A stretch of 64,000 nucleotides of DNA from Catalimonadaceae bacterium JC749 (GCA_021730635.1 JAJNNC010000006.1:248001-312000), one strand, 5' to 3'. Positions 35,983 through 46,373 are shown, counted from the first letter of the stretch. Made by a program: numbers and translations. The notes: generated by a model from the sequence alone, not told the origin.

Positions 35983-38151
35983 CTACCTGCCTTCAGTGCT
36001 ATTTAATACAGGGACAATAAGATGGGAAGGTCGCTGGCCATCATGGTAAATACGGTGCGTTGCTTTGATAAAATCCGCTTCCTCACACTCATAGATATTC
36101 AGGAACTGTTGGGGGTTCCGATCCACCAGGGGGAACCAGGAATTTTGCACCTGAATCATGATACGATGTCCTTTTTTAAAGGTATGCGCCACATCGGGCA
36201 CTTCAAAGGTCACTTCTGTCACCTCACCGGGCACAAAGGGTTGTGGATTTTCAAAACTGTCTCTATACTTTCCACGCAGCACTTCTCCCCGTACCAGCAT
36301 CTGGTACCCACCCATCGGCACCCCTTTTTCGTTTTCCGGATAATCGTTTATCTGATCCGGGAACACATCAATGAGTTTAACTACATAATCCGCATCGGTG
36401 CCGGTCGTACTCACAAAGAAGTTGACCTGTATAGGGCCGGTCAGGGTGATATCTTCGGTGAGTGTATCCGTTTGGTAGACCATCACATCCGGTCTGCGAC
36501 TGGCAAACCGCTGATCATCGGTTAAATACTCCCTGGTTCTGCTCAGGTGCACATCTTCCGTATAAGGTACGGGTTTGTCAGGATCACTGATATATTCGTC
36601 GAAGCTTTCTGTTGCTGTAGGCGCGGTAAAAGAAAGCGTCTGATCGGCGTGCAGATACATGTTTCTTTTTTCAACATTCAGGGGTGGCCAGGTATCAAAC
36701 GCCTTCCAGGCATTGGCCCCGGTGAGGAAGATGGTGGCCTCCGGCAAATCCATATTTCCTTTGTCTTTCAGATAGTAGTTGAAAAACTTCAACTCTACTT
36801 CTTTAAAATATTCAGAAGTGTTGGCATCAAAATGAATGTTGCCCAGTTTCTCTCCGGCGGCACTGGACCACTGCCCATGATACCAGGGTCCCATGATTAA
36901 GCGGTTCTGGTTGTTTTCTTTGTTCTGCGTTTCAATGGCTTCATAGGTATTCAGCGGACCGTACAGATCCTCGGCATCAAACCAGCCTCCCACCACCAGC
37001 ACCGCCGGTTTGACATTTTTCAGGTGGGGCAGCACATTGCGTTCTTTCCAGAAATCATCATAATTGGGATGGCTCATCAGGTCTGACCAAAACTGAATAG
37101 TATCTCCGAAATATTGCTTGCTCACATTTTTTACGGTACCCAGATCCATAAAAAAATCGTAGTTATCCTCATTCTGAAACTGAAAAGGAGTGGGAAAATC
37201 CCGGGTGGGTTCCGGTCTGGGCCTGCCTACAAATGAATAGAAGGAAAAAGCATCCATCAAAAAAAAGGCGCCATTATGATGCCAGTCGTCGCCGATAAAC
37301 CAATCGGATACCGGCGCCTGGGGTGAGGCTGCTTTGAGCGCCGGATGGGCCTGTGGTAAGGCCATGGAGGCATAGAATCCGGGGTAGGATATGCCATAGA
37401 TGCCCACCTTTCCATTGTTATTTTTCACATTTTTGATCAGCCAGTCGATGGTATCAAAAGTGTCGCTGTTTTCGTCAACCTCTGATTTCTTTTTGTTGGG
37501 CCGATAGGGTCTGACATCTACAAATTCTCCTTCACTCATAAAGCGCCCTCGTACATCCTGAAACACCATGATATAGCCTTCTTCTAACAGGTGCGTATTG
37601 TAGGTAAGGCGATTCGTGTACTCCTCTTCACTGGGCTCACTGTTGTAGGGTGTTCGCCAGATGATGATAGGGTAAGTTTGAGCGGTATCTTTGGGTGTAT
37701 ACACGGAAGTAAACAGCTTTTTGCCATCCCGCATCGGAATAGCGTATTCCGCCTTATTGTATTGTGCTTTCACATGAACTATGCTATTGGCCGGAGCAGC
37801 GATGCTATCTCTGCCGAACGTCAGGGGCACGGCTTTATCGTTCAACATGAATGCTCCGTCGATAGCCGATGAGGCTGCATATAGTTTTCCGGTAAATTCC
37901 GTATCCTCCAGTTTGAAGCTTATCTTCTGGTCTGAGATCCTGAGGTCTTCCAGGGGTAAGCCGTAGCGGTCTTCTTCCGGACTATCGGCGGTACCTGTGT
38001 AGCCATTGTCACTTCGCTCCAGATGCAAGGTAAGTCGCACTTGCTGGTTGGTTAGTGGTAACAAACCATGCCAGTCTCCGGTGACAGTCTGCCCATGACC
38101 CAGGTGACAGAGTAGGTTTACTATAAGGAAGGTGATAGCATGTACTTTCAT
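35983..38151 (-). CDS. CocE/NonD family hydrolase (X-Pro dipeptidyl-peptidase S15 type), secreted
   Basis: This 722-residue protein has a signal peptide (ends near LGHGQ) and an N-terminal beta-rich domain of about 100 residues. The alpha/beta hydrolase core begins at YNKAEYAIPMRDGKKLFTSVYTPKD. The catalytic serine lies in GIYGISYPGFYAS. The C-terminal jelly-roll of this family is present (TGPIQVNFFVSTTGTDADYVVKLIDVFPD). Members cleave acyl esters or Xaa-Pro peptides; the choice cannot be made from sequence. It stands alone, preceded by a region with two small hairpins. Confidence 0.9.
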   Translation of the reverse strand: MKVHAITFLIVNLLCHLGHGQTVTGDWHGLLPLTNQQVRLTLHLERSDNGYTGTADSPEEDRYGLPLEDLRISDQKISFKLEDTEFTGKLYAASSAIDGAFMLNDKAVPLTFGRDSIAAPANSIVHVKAQYNKAEYAIPMRDGKKLFTSVYTPKDTAQTYPIIIWRTPYNSEPSEEEYTNRLTYNTHLLEEGYIMVFQDVRGRFMSEGEFVDVRPYRPNKKKSEVDENSDTFDTIDWLIKNVKNNNGKVGIYGISYPGFYASMALPQAHPALKAASPQAPVSDWFIGDDWHHNGAFFLMDAFSFYSFVGRPRPEPTRDFPTPFQFQNEDNYDFFMDLGTVKNVSKQYFGDTIQFWSDLMSHPNYDDFWKERNVLPHLKNVKPAVLVVGGWFDAEDLYGPLNTYEAIETQNKENNQNRLIMGPWYHGQWSSAAGEKLGNIHFDANTSEYFKEVELKFFNYYLKDKGNMDLPEATIFLTGANAWKAFDTWPPLNVEKRNMYLHADQTLSFTAPTATESFDEYISDPDKPVPYTEDVHLSRTREYLTDDQRFASRRPDVMVYQTDTLTEDITLTGPIQVNFFVSTTGTDADYVVKLIDVFPDQINDYPENEKGVPMGGYQMLVRGEVLRGKYRDSFENPQPFVPGEVTEVTFEVPDVAHTFKKGHRIMIQVQNSWFPLVDRNPQQFLNIYECEEADFIKATHRIYHDGQRPSHLIVPVLNSTEGR

Positions 38152-38517
38152 TTTCTCATAGGTTGTAGTTTACCAATAAGGCATAAGGTCCGGAAAAATG
38201 GAAGGAGCGGCAGCAGGACGCTCCCATGCTCCGCCTGATGAAAGCAGGCTTATTCCTTTCCCTTAAATTTAATGATTTCCAGCTATAAAAAAGTAGAGAA
38301 GGCCTTGTAATTAAAGAGGTTGGGTACTTACTGCCTTAAAGCAATACTTTGAGAAAACAGCTGAGGGTTGGTATTAATATCCTTTCCTGGCTGTGAGGTT
38401 GCTTACCACACAAAATAGTTTACCTGGCAGGTGCCCTGTTGTAATCGTTTTTATATGAAAGGAAGGATTTCCCGGCAATATTCTTACCAAAGGTTTAAAC
38501 GAGGGAAGTCTTCATAC
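38152..38517. other. Intergenic region with tandem small inverted repeats
   Basis: This is 366 bases between the nitrilase-type gene and the CocE gene, both on the minus strand. GGAGCG (38204-38209) pairs with CGCTCC (38219-38224), and GCCTG (38233-38237) with CAGGC (38245-38249). On the minus strand they would sit in the CocE leader. No gene or promoter is clear. Confidence 0.4.
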
Positions 38518-39246
38518 TTAGATCCTCTTTTCCAAGACTTCCTGTGTATTCGTATCAAACAGGAGGATGCCTTCCTGCGTATCATTGAGTTGCCCTAACA
38601 ATAAGCCCTGGGAATTCCAAATGGATGTTTTACCGGCACACACCTCCCCATCCGCTTCTCCGATACAGTTGGCCATCAGCACGCTCATATGATACTGCCT
38701 GGCAATGTCAGACAACCTTTGGAGCGCTTTGTCGATGCCACCCACAGATTTTGCCACACTGGCGACATAGAGGGCTACACCACTTGCCGAAGCGTCTTCC
38801 GCATGGGCCGGCACCGACAGTTCGTAACAAATAGCCAGGGCCAGTTGGGTATGATGGACTGTGAGACTTGTAAAATTTGAACCGCTCACAAAATAGGGCT
38901 CTTCGTCGGCATGGATATATTTTTTAGCATACGTTCTTCTGGGCTGTTGCGGCTGAAAAAGTATCATACTGATATTGATCCCCGTGTCGCTCAGTATAGG
39001 GACACCCACGCCGATGGTGATCTGACGGTTGTTGCTCATGGTTTGGAAATCATCGAACCGGCTATCCTCAGGGCGCGTGGCCAGTACTTTGGCCAGGGTA
39101 GGTTCATATCCCGTCAATGATAATTCCGGAAAAACAATAAAGGCTGCTCTCTCAGAAGCAGCCAGTTCTATTAATTTTTTGTGATTTTCTATATTCTTGA
39201 GGATATCTCCTTTTACGGACCTTGTTTGGGCAACGCAAATTTTCAT
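38518..39246 (-). CDS. Carbon-nitrogen hydrolase (nitrilase superfamily)
   Basis: This protein has 242 residues from the ATG at 39246, which begins with the family start MKICVAQTR; the longer frame to 39303 is unlikely. The catalytic triad is present: Glu in FPELSLTGYEP, Lys in RTYAKKYIHADEEPYF, and Cys in LALAICYELSVP. The family hydrolyses amides or nitriles in the cytoplasm; the substrate is not evident. It has no obvious operon partner. Confidence 0.9.
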   Translation of the reverse strand: MKICVAQTRSVKGDILKNIENHKKLIELAASERAAFIVFPELSLTGYEPTLAKVLATRPEDSRFDDFQTMSNNRQITIGVGVPILSDTGINISMILFQPQQPRRTYAKKYIHADEEPYFVSGSNFTSLTVHHTQLALAICYELSVPAHAEDASASGVALYVASVAKSVGGIDKALQRLSDIARQYHMSVLMANCIGEADGEVCAGKTSIWNSQGLLLGQLNDTQEGILLFDTNTQEVLEKRI

Positions 39247-39374
39247 GGCAGGGGTTATTTCACATCTAAAAACGTTCAGGCCATACGATAGGTTACCACT
39301 CAAGCTGGCCCCCGATCCCCTTTAGTCTCCGAAAGGTAATGGCTAACTTTTGGGTTTAAACAGCCCATCGGAGT

Positions 39375-39761
39375 TCAAGCTTTCGTTTTCTTCTTTTTGT
39401 CTGCTATTGCCAGATTTTCCTTGACCCTGAACTTTACGATTCTAGTGATCAGGTCAAAGGGCAGAGGTTGATTGAGTGGAAACTGAACCGACCCTTTACC
39501 CGTTTTGTACACAGCAAGTTCTTCTTTAAAGGCTTCACTGCCGGTCGGGGCCGGATAAAACCCGATATGATTTTTATGCCCTGCAAAATAAACCAGGTAA
39601 CGCCCTTTCAGTTTGAATGTCGGGATGGCATAACTGATGGTTTCTTCTGCCTCCGGGGCTGCCTGCCTGATCGTTTGCCGGATTTGTACCAGCTTTTTCT
39701 GAACGTCCTCGGGAAAACTCGCAATGTATTCGTCAATAGTGGTAGGTTTTGTCGTGATCAT
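39375..39761 (-). CDS. DUF1801 (YdhG-like) protein
   Basis: This 128-residue protein begins TTIDEYIASFPEDVQKKLVQIRQTI, the standard DUF1801 opening. It continues with AEETISYAIPTFKLKGRYLVYFAGHKNHIGFYP and closes on a lysine-rich tail. YdhG-type members have been proposed as iron chaperones, but this is not established. It is related to, but clearly distinct from, the protein at 35523. Confidence 0.88.
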   Translation of the reverse strand: MITTKPTTIDEYIASFPEDVQKKLVQIRQTIRQAAPEAEETISYAIPTFKLKGRYLVYFAGHKNHIGFYPAPTGSEAFKEELAVYKTGKGSVQFPLNQPLPFDLITRIVKFRVKENLAIADKKKKTKA

Positions 39762-39963
39762 ACCCTTTTATGTTTAGTTTATATTGATTCCCAGCTTAGC
39801 TTGTGTAAAACGACAAGGACTGTGTCTGCTTTTTATCTTACTGCTCTCTTCAAAGATACAGTAAAGACAGCTATCCCCGGATGGGTAAAATCGACAAAAT
39901 GATGGGGCGATTGCGACGTTCTTTTTCCTGTTACAGCCACGAGTGATCCCTGTTGTACAACAA

Positions 39964-39992
39964 AAAATCCTCTGCGTTCATCAGAGGATTTT
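39964..39992 (-). terminator. Strong terminator of the rhodanese gene
   Basis: AAAATCCTCTG (39964-39974) and CAGAGGATTTT (39982-39992) make a perfect 11-bp stem with a 7-base loop. On the minus strand the stem is followed by six Ts, the hallmark of a Rho-independent terminator for the gene ending at 40042. The T-run on the other strand allows bidirectional use. Confidence 0.85.
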
Positions 39993-40041
39993 CACATGGC
40001 GTGAGAACTATGAATAGGTACCATTCCCGTTGGGGAGCCCC

Positions 40042-40434
40042 TTATTGAGCAGACGCGACGCTTGCCTTCGTGAAATGATCTTTCCAGGCTAAATAGCCAC
40101 CCTCCATATGAGTCACCTTCGGCAGACCCATTTCTATCGCGCGTTGCGCGGACAGGACAGAACGGCCTCCACTTTTACAATAGAAGATAAAATTTTTACC
40201 GGATTCAAATACCGGATTGTAATAAGGGCTCGACGGCTCCAAGCAGAATTCAAGCATGCCCCTCGGAATATGGACGGCTCCAGGAATGCTTCCCTCGTTT
40301 TCCAGTTCCGCTTTCTCCCGCACATCGACAAATACATAATCAGGGTTGCCAAGTTTTGTTTTTGCTTCTTCAACGGTGTAGGAATTTACTTCGGCCTGAG
40401 CATCTGCAAGCAGTGTTTTCAAATTTGTTTTCAT
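40042..40434 (-). CDS. Rhodanese-like domain protein
   Basis: This 130-residue single rhodanese domain has the active-site loop YCKSGGRSVLSA with its cysteine, and the opening signature YVFVDVREKAELENEGSIPGAVHIPRGM. Rhodaneses transfer sulfur from thiosulfate or persulfides; the small single-domain type may also reduce or sense sulfane sulfur. No signal peptide is visible. A clean terminator follows at 39964-39992. Confidence 0.93.
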   Translation of the reverse strand: MKTNLKTLLADAQAEVNSYTVEEAKTKLGNPDYVFVDVREKAELENEGSIPGAVHIPRGMLEFCLEPSSPYYNPVFESGKNFIFYCKSGGRSVLSAQRAIEMGLPKVTHMEGGYLAWKDHFTKASVASAQ

Positions 40435-40515
40435 TTTTTATGAGGTTATGTGAATAAAAGATGCAACAAATTTACGCAGTTTTGCCCGGCGCGTTTTTGT
40501 TGAAAAAGCCAACTA

Positions 40516-41394
40516 TTATGCTGTGGTGTTCAAATTCTGGCGCTGACGAAATTGAGAGGGCGTTTCCAAATACTTTTCTCTGAAACAACGGCTGAAATGT
40601 GACAGGTTTTCATACCCACTTTCCAAGGCCACCTGGGTTACTGACAGGTTGGTATGCCTCAGCAGAGAGGAAGCATGGTTTAACCGCATGGTGCTCAGCC
40701 AGTGGCTCAGGCTGGTGTGATAACATTTGGCAAAATCTCTCCGGAAGCTGGAAACGCTGCGATTGCACAGTGCTGCAAATTCTTTGAGCGACAGGTTAAA
40801 CATGTAGTTCTGACCCATGATGGTTTTCAGCAATGCCAGTGCATCCTGTTCTTTAGTCAGCAGATGGCGGATCACCGGCATGTTTTCTGGTTCAGTGCTT
40901 AACACATGCACAAACTCCTTCAGCTTCAGTTTCTTTATCTCATCTGTTGGAGGCTGCGGCATTTTGAAATATGTCATGACAGAATAAATGAACCCTTGCA
41001 ACATCGCGTTGCTTTTGATGCGGCAAATGACAGGGTCTTCCTCAGGCTTAGGGAGTTGTCCGGCCGGAGGCAGCTCTGAAAAAGTGAGCTCCTTTTTGAT
41101 TTCATCGGTGATGAAGAACACCAGCAGACAAAAATTATCCTCAAAATGTTGATGCACGAAATGCCCCCCTTTTTTGATATAGGCCGTATCTCCTTTTTGT
41201 AGGACGATCTTACCCTCCGGGTAGGTATGCCAGGTCTTTTTACCGTTGAGCACATGCACCACATAATCGTGCGGTGTCCAGATGGGTACTACGGCTTCCT
41301 CCAGAGGGCAATCATATTCAATAAAGGTCAGCTGGTTGAATTGTATTTTGTTGAAGTGAGGGTGAGCCATTAAAAAGGCATAAAAATTTTCCAT
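40516..41394 (-). CDS. AraC family transcriptional regulator
   Basis: This 292-residue protein has a cupin-like N-terminal sensor (HDYVVHVLNGKKTWHTYPEG; GDTAYIKKGGHF) and a C-terminal AraC domain. The first helix-turn-helix reads LKEFAALCNRSVSSFRRDFAK. The second reads LSVTQVALESGYENLSHFSRCFREK. It may control the alcohol-dehydrogenase-family gene on the same strand upstream; that is inferred from position. Confidence 0.88.
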   Translation of the reverse strand: MENFYAFLMAHPHFNKIQFNQLTFIEYDCPLEEAVVPIWTPHDYVVHVLNGKKTWHTYPEGKIVLQKGDTAYIKKGGHFVHQHFEDNFCLLVFFITDEIKKELTFSELPPAGQLPKPEEDPVICRIKSNAMLQGFIYSVMTYFKMPQPPTDEIKKLKLKEFVHVLSTEPENMPVIRHLLTKEQDALALLKTIMGQNYMFNLSLKEFAALCNRSVSSFRRDFAKCYHTSLSHWLSTMRLNHASSLLRHTNLSVTQVALESGYENLSHFSRCFREKYLETPSQFRQRQNLNTTA

Positions 41395-41549
41395 ATCAAG
41401 ACAGTCAGCACCATTGTAGTAAATTCATAAAAATCCATAGCATATAGGATACCATTGGAGTTAAGATACGAATTATTCCCTGATGATTTCTCTACGAAAT
41501 GGTCTTCACTCATTGCTTATCACACAGGTCTGAAAAATAAGTGCCCCTT

Positions 41550-42512
41550 TCACAGGGTGATAACAATTTTTCCCAGTACATTTCCTTCTCCAAAATACCG
41601 GAGCGCATCGGCTGTCTCCTGCAAGGGAAAACGTTTGTCTATGACAGGTACTACTTTGCCTGCCTCAAAAAGCTCTTTCAAAGCATCCAGGTCTATGGGA
41701 TCGGGTTGATGCGCCAGAATCCCCATTTTCCTGGTCTTTGAAATCCTGGATCCCAGCAGCAAGACCTTCAGAATGAGCGGTATGGAACCACCCACCATGA
41801 CAAAAATGCCGCCAGGTCTTAAGGCACGCTTGTAAGCTGATAGGGGACGAGCGGCTACCATGTCGAGGATCAGGTCATACTGCTGCTCCTCTTGCGCTGT
41901 GAAATCTTCCTGTGTGTAATCTATCACATGGTCTGCTCCCAGCGATCGCACCATCTCCAGCTTATGGGCTTTATCCACACCCGTCACTGTGGCTCCGTAA
42001 AGTTTAGCCAGCTGCACAGCAAAAGTACCCGCTCCCCCACCTGCCCCGTTGATTAGCACCTTTTGTCCCGACTGAATCTTTCCCTGCCGGAGCCCCTGAA
42101 GGGCCAGCACACCTGCCTGTGGAATAGCCGCTGCCTGCTCGAAAGTCATCCTGGATGATTTCAGCGCCAACAGGTTTTCAGGCACACACACGTACTCGGC
42201 AAAGGCTCCAAAGCCGCACCCGGAGAGATCTCCGAACACTTCATCCCCCGGCTGTAGAAGTCTAACCTGCTTACCTACAGCTTCGACGCGCCCCGCTACG
42301 TCAGAGCCGATGACAGGATGTTTTGGTTTTCTCACACCAAACAACAGGCGATAGGGATAAGGCTTGCCAGTCAGTAAATCCCAGTCCCAGGAATTCACGG
42401 AGGCAGCCTGCACTTTGATCAGTACTTCCTCATCCCCGGGCACAGGTTTCTCTACCTCCTTGAGGGCAAGCACCTCGGGAGAACCATATTGTTCGTAGAC
42501 AATGGCTTTCAT
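41550..42512 (-). CDS. NAD(P)-dependent alcohol dehydrogenase / quinone oxidoreductase family (MDR)
   Basis: This medium-chain dehydrogenase/reductase has 320 residues from MKAIVYEQYG (ATG at 42512); twelve further codons are open upstream. The family pattern is complete: PVIGSDVAGRVEAVGK, then the nucleotide-binding GAGGGAGTFAVQLAK and LRPGGIFVMVGG. No structural zinc-binding cysteine cluster is seen, so it resembles the zinc-free quinone reductase branch. Substrate is unknown. Confidence 0.88.
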   Translation of the reverse strand: MKAIVYEQYGSPEVLALKEVEKPVPGDEEVLIKVQAASVNSWDWDLLTGKPYPYRLLFGVRKPKHPVIGSDVAGRVEAVGKQVRLLQPGDEVFGDLSGCGFGAFAEYVCVPENLLALKSSRMTFEQAAAIPQAGVLALQGLRQGKIQSGQKVLINGAGGGAGTFAVQLAKLYGATVTGVDKAHKLEMVRSLGADHVIDYTQEDFTAQEEQQYDLILDMVAARPLSAYKRALRPGGIFVMVGGSIPLILKVLLLGSRISKTRKMGILAHQPDPIDLDALKELFEAGKVVPVIDKRFPLQETADALRYFGEGNVLGKIVITL

Positions 42513-42671
42513 TTTGTCAGTCTTCATCGCTGTTGATGGCTTTTTCACTAAGACAACTTCAAAACCAAGTTGTTACCATTAAGCATCAAACATTCTCCTT
42601 GAAAAGAATATAGGATACTTGAGGCCATTCTCTGGCTATGGCAGGGTAAGGCTTTGAACCGCATAATGCTA

Positions 42672-43694
42672 TTATTGCATCAAGTATTTTTCAACTTCTC
42701 CAAACGAATTGAATCTGCCTTTGATGGTACCTTCACCATTAATCAGCAAATAGGTGGGGAAAGCCCCAATGTCCATTGCAGAAGTAATGGATGCCAGAGA
42801 ATCAACTTCTCTGTAATGCTTCCAATGGTAATTATATTTTAGTAAATACTCTTTCCAATCTGATTGCTTTTTATCTATTGAAATGCTAATCAACTCTACC
42901 CTATGGTCTTTGAGAACCTCTAATTTTTTTGCCATTATTTTATGATCTTTTAAGCAAGGGGCACAACTGACGAACCAAAAATCCAGCAGATAATCTTTCT
43001 TCGGAATTACATCTATAGAAGTTAGTTTCTGGTTAATATTGTAGAATTGATATTCAGAAATATCTATGGCATCTATTTCCAGGATATTTTCTATCTGGCT
43101 GTGGGCACTGATGAGGTGATTCTTTAAAGTATCATTTTGACTATTGAGCAAGTCATACAGTTCACGTATCTTCTTTGGATTATTTTGATTTCTTAGTATG
43201 AAAAAGCTTGCTATCTCAAATGATAAAGGATTATCAGTATTTTGCTGTATTCTTTGCAGTAAGAAATGATCCACCGCATCGCTGTCTGCTTGATGTTGAA
43301 TCAATGTGTTAAACGCTGAAGAAAAATCAACAGAGGTATAATATAAATCTGAATGTAAGACCGTATCTATTTCAAATTCCTCATCAATCTCTCCTTTGAT
43401 AATTACGTTTTCTCCATCAAGCCATAATTGTTTTTTGACAGTTGCTCCTTTGGTATAAAAATACAGGTTGTACAGGTCGTTAACTTTTCTCTTTAAGTTT
43501 ACTTTAATAGTGTCTGTAAAGCGTAAAATATGAGATTCTCTTTGTCCTATGTCTGAAATCCAGACACTATCTATCTGTCTGGCTGTTTCTACTATTAGGT
43601 TCAGGTCAGAGAATGAACCTACCTGTTGTTTTTGTTCCGTTTTGCACCCTAAGATCAGTAATACTATGAGGATAGGCGATAGTGTCTTCTCCAT
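42672..43694 (-). CDS. Thioredoxin-like (TlpA family) lipoprotein
   Basis: This protein has about 340 residues from the ATG at 43694; the frame is open 38 codons further. A signal peptide ends in ILGCKTE (lipobox). The C-terminal 130 residues form a thioredoxin fold with the redox pair in FWFVSCAPCLKDH, and IGAFPTYLLINGEGTIKG as the cis-proline region. The middle resembles DUF4369. TlpA-like proteins reduce disulfides of periplasmic or exported proteins. Base composition is more AT-rich than the neighbours. Confidence 0.85.
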   Translation of the reverse strand: MEKTLSPILIVLLILGCKTEQKQQVGSFSDLNLIVETARQIDSVWISDIGQRESHILRFTDTIKVNLKRKVNDLYNLYFYTKGATVKKQLWLDGENVIIKGEIDEEFEIDTVLHSDLYYTSVDFSSAFNTLIQHQADSDAVDHFLLQRIQQNTDNPLSFEIASFFILRNQNNPKKIRELYDLLNSQNDTLKNHLISAHSQIENILEIDAIDISEYQFYNINQKLTSIDVIPKKDYLLDFWFVSCAPCLKDHKIMAKKLEVLKDHRVELISISIDKKQSDWKEYLLKYNYHWKHYREVDSLASITSAMDIGAFPTYLLINGEGTIKGRFNSFGEVEKYLMQ

Positions 43695-43835
43695 AATTTT
43701 GCGTAATGTCAATGATAATACTATAATATAATTCAAATAGCACTCTTTCTTTGCCCATACGATATTAATCGTTACAACCTTTAGGATGTAATTGATTATC
43801 AGCAACAAGTTTCCTCAGCCAACGTTTATGCTTTT

Positions 43836-45260
43836 CTATTTGACTTCATCCCGATGTTGGGTAAACAGCCAGTCCAGCAAACCCGGTGTATTTTTTACCT
43901 CTTCTGAAATGAAATGGGCTTTGTCAGGAAATTCTGTGTAACGGGGCGTGCCCCCTTGCTGCCGGATGGCTTCAATCATATCCCGCGAGCCACTCACCGG
44001 CACATTTCTGTCTTTGGCTCCATGAAAAGCCCAGACGGGTACATCTACCATGTGTTGAGCCAGCGCCGGATTTCCCCCTCCGCAAATGGGGATGGCTGCG
44101 GCAAACTTCTCCGGGCGCGTACCTATCAAATGCCAGGCTCCATAGCCACCCAGGGAGATACCGACCACATAGCGCCTGTTTTTATCGATAGATAACTCCT
44201 CTTCCAGGGCATTGAGGGTTTGAAAGACCAGTGAGTCTACCGCCGGCACATCAGGCATGCCACCCCAGCCAGCCTTCTGAGGACATTGAGGCACGAACAG
44301 AAATGCCGGATATTTCATTCTATTTCCCTCCTCAGACAGCCATAGAGCCGACAAGGATGAGGCAACCTGTTTCACATTATCTGTACCGCCGCCTGAGCTG
44401 CCATGCAGACACACCACCAAAGGATACAGCTTCGTGGAATCATAATCCAAGGGTTTTAACAAACGGTATCGCATCGTATCACCCTCATGGTTTACATAAG
44501 TCCTGGCTTCAAAAGGCTGTGCTGATTTTTTCTGGTAATCGCTGACCTGATCAGGATGATGCGATAACCTCACACTTTCCACCGCTATCTTAGGCCCTAT
44601 CATCAGCATGGCCGCCAAAGCGATGAATGCGGATACATCCATCATCCCCTGCCAGGATGGCTGACGGTTAGCAGACACCTTTTCAGCCACGTCCCGTTCT
44701 TTCCAGAAATTCATAAAATATAAGACAGGCACCAGGCTGCCCAACAGTGTCCCCCACAGTTCAATGGTTTCCATGGTCCCATTTTGGCGGATAGCGATGG
44801 ACTGCAAAGCCCAGATCAGGGCAGACATCCCGGCGACTCCCAGTAAGCATGAGAAAATGCCGGCAGCCTTTAGCCAGGGCCTCTGTCCCGCCTTTGAGAA
44901 AATAAGACTGATGGCATATAAAATCCCTATTCCGGAGACCAGAAAGGTAGCCACAAGGTAAGGCGTGTTCAACTCTCTGGTTGTTAAGAGAGCATAGAGC
45001 AGGATAAAATGATAAAGGGAGGCTGCGATGGCCACCGCCATAACCCAAAATGTAAACCGAAACTGCTTAAAGTGAAAATACTTGAGCAGGATCAACGACC
45101 AGAGCAATGAAACCAGATACTCCACCACCCACCATTGACCCAGAGAGGGCAAGGCATACAGCTGGGCTCCCAGCTCAAAATGGAGAAAACTCCGGAAAAA
45201 ACTAAGAAGGATGAGCAGTCCCGTTACAAAGAGAGCGGAATAGTAAAAACTTCGGGCCAT
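43836..45260 (-). CDS. Membrane-anchored alpha/beta hydrolase (esterase/prolyl oligopeptidase type)
   Basis: In this 474-residue protein, the first 235 residues hold about six membrane helices. The last 240 form an alpha/beta hydrolase with oxyanion motif VVCLHGSSGGGTDN, nucleophile GISLGGYGAWH, and the terminal FPDKAHFISEEV supplying the histidine. The topology puts the hydrolase at one face of the membrane. Substrate is unknown; the hydrolase half resembles bacterial PHB depolymerase/esterase-type domains. Confidence 0.85.
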   Translation of the reverse strand: MARSFYYSALFVTGLLILLSFFRSFLHFELGAQLYALPSLGQWWVVEYLVSLLWSLILLKYFHFKQFRFTFWVMAVAIAASLYHFILLYALLTTRELNTPYLVATFLVSGIGILYAISLIFSKAGQRPWLKAAGIFSCLLGVAGMSALIWALQSIAIRQNGTMETIELWGTLLGSLVPVLYFMNFWKERDVAEKVSANRQPSWQGMMDVSAFIALAAMLMIGPKIAVESVRLSHHPDQVSDYQKKSAQPFEARTYVNHEGDTMRYRLLKPLDYDSTKLYPLVVCLHGSSGGGTDNVKQVASSLSALWLSEEGNRMKYPAFLFVPQCPQKAGWGGMPDVPAVDSLVFQTLNALEEELSIDKNRRYVVGISLGGYGAWHLIGTRPEKFAAAIPICGGGNPALAQHMVDVPVWAFHGAKDRNVPVSGSRDMIEAIRQQGGTPRYTEFPDKAHFISEEVKNTPGLLDWLFTQHRDEVK

Positions 45261-45448
45261 AGGTTACTTTCGTTAAAGGCGATGTAAATCTATTCCGCTA
45301 TCTGCTCCATGTAGCACAAAACGGTGCGAATGTTTTATGGTAAGTAAAGACTTATACCCTGCTTTTCCAGAACCTGACAACAAGTAACTCAAATTGCCAT
45401 TCCTGACCTTATTCCTGTAATAGACGTTTGCCTACGCTAGTGGGAGAC

Positions 45449-45931
45449 TCATCCCATTGCTGGCAGCTTCACCTCCATTTGATAGTCTTTGGCTAATTGC
45501 ATGATCTTTTCAATGATGCCGGGATCAAAAGCAGGCGGTGTACTCAGGTCGGCAGCAGGGGTGCCAATCGCATAAAAGAATTCTTCCAACCCTGCAGGCG
45601 TAATGGTTACCATTAATTTGCCTGGCCGCTCTGCTATATTTTTGAAGGTATGGAGTGTGCCTTTGGGTATATAGACAAAGGAACCAGCACCGAATACCCT
45701 TTGCTGATCGCCACACAAAAATGAAAAACTGCCCTCCAATACATAAAAGGCTTCATCTTCCCGATGATGGATATGAGGAGGAGGTCCGCCCTGAGGCTGG
45801 ATAATTTGCTCAATGATGGTGAAAGCACCTTGGTTTTCTTTACCAGTGATCTTAAAGGTATACAAATCACCCAATACCCAGAATGCATTGCCTTCTCCCT
45901 GGTTTAACAGAATTTCCCTATGACCGGCCAT
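45449..45931 (-). CDS. Cupin domain protein
   Basis: This 160-residue protein has the two cupin motifs PHIHHREDEAFYVLEGSFSF and VYIPKGTLHTFKNI. The metal-binding His, His, Glu and His are visible. It resembles the quercetinase-type single-domain cupins, though activity cannot be inferred. There is no clear operon partner. Confidence 0.9.
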   Translation of the reverse strand: MAGHREILLNQGEGNAFWVLGDLYTFKITGKENQGAFTIIEQIIQPQGGPPPHIHHREDEAFYVLEGSFSFLCGDQQRVFGAGSFVYIPKGTLHTFKNIAERPGKLMVTITPAGLEEFFYAIGTPAADLSTPPAFDPGIIEKIMQLAKDYQMEVKLPAMG

Positions 45932-46373
45932 AACAAAAGGTTGTTTATATTGATTACTGATTTATACGCAACTACAAAAAGCTGTAACCCCCTACTTTGT
46001 TCACCTGCAGGCTTTACTTCATAATCTACAAAACATTACCGATAATCCCACGGCCTGACCAGCTACTCTATAACAGGCTATAGCCACAGAAAAGCTGATT
46101 CGATAAGATACGTCTTGTACCCTATTTTGACTTTTTCCGGTTTTCCTCTGATTTTCGTGAAAAGCTGGTTATTAAAGTTAACATCCCCCCTGATGGATTC
46201 AAAGAAAAAATTTGCAGGAGCGCCAGTGTTATGTAAAAACAGGATTTTTCCCAAAGCAAGGTCAATGGGATTGAGATGATCTTTTGGAGCGTTCCCCGGC
46301 CAGTAGTACCATGATGGTCACTTATAGAGCTGATCTATCTGGGCTTACTAACCAAAAAATAAAAAAATGTTGT
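45932..46373. other. Intergenic region, nothing called
   Basis: These 442 bases lie between the cupin start and the sigma-factor stop. A short frame at 46284-46646 is a shadow of the sigma-factor gene. GGCTATAGCC (around 46075) is a small palindrome. No gene, promoter or terminator is supported. Confidence 0.35.
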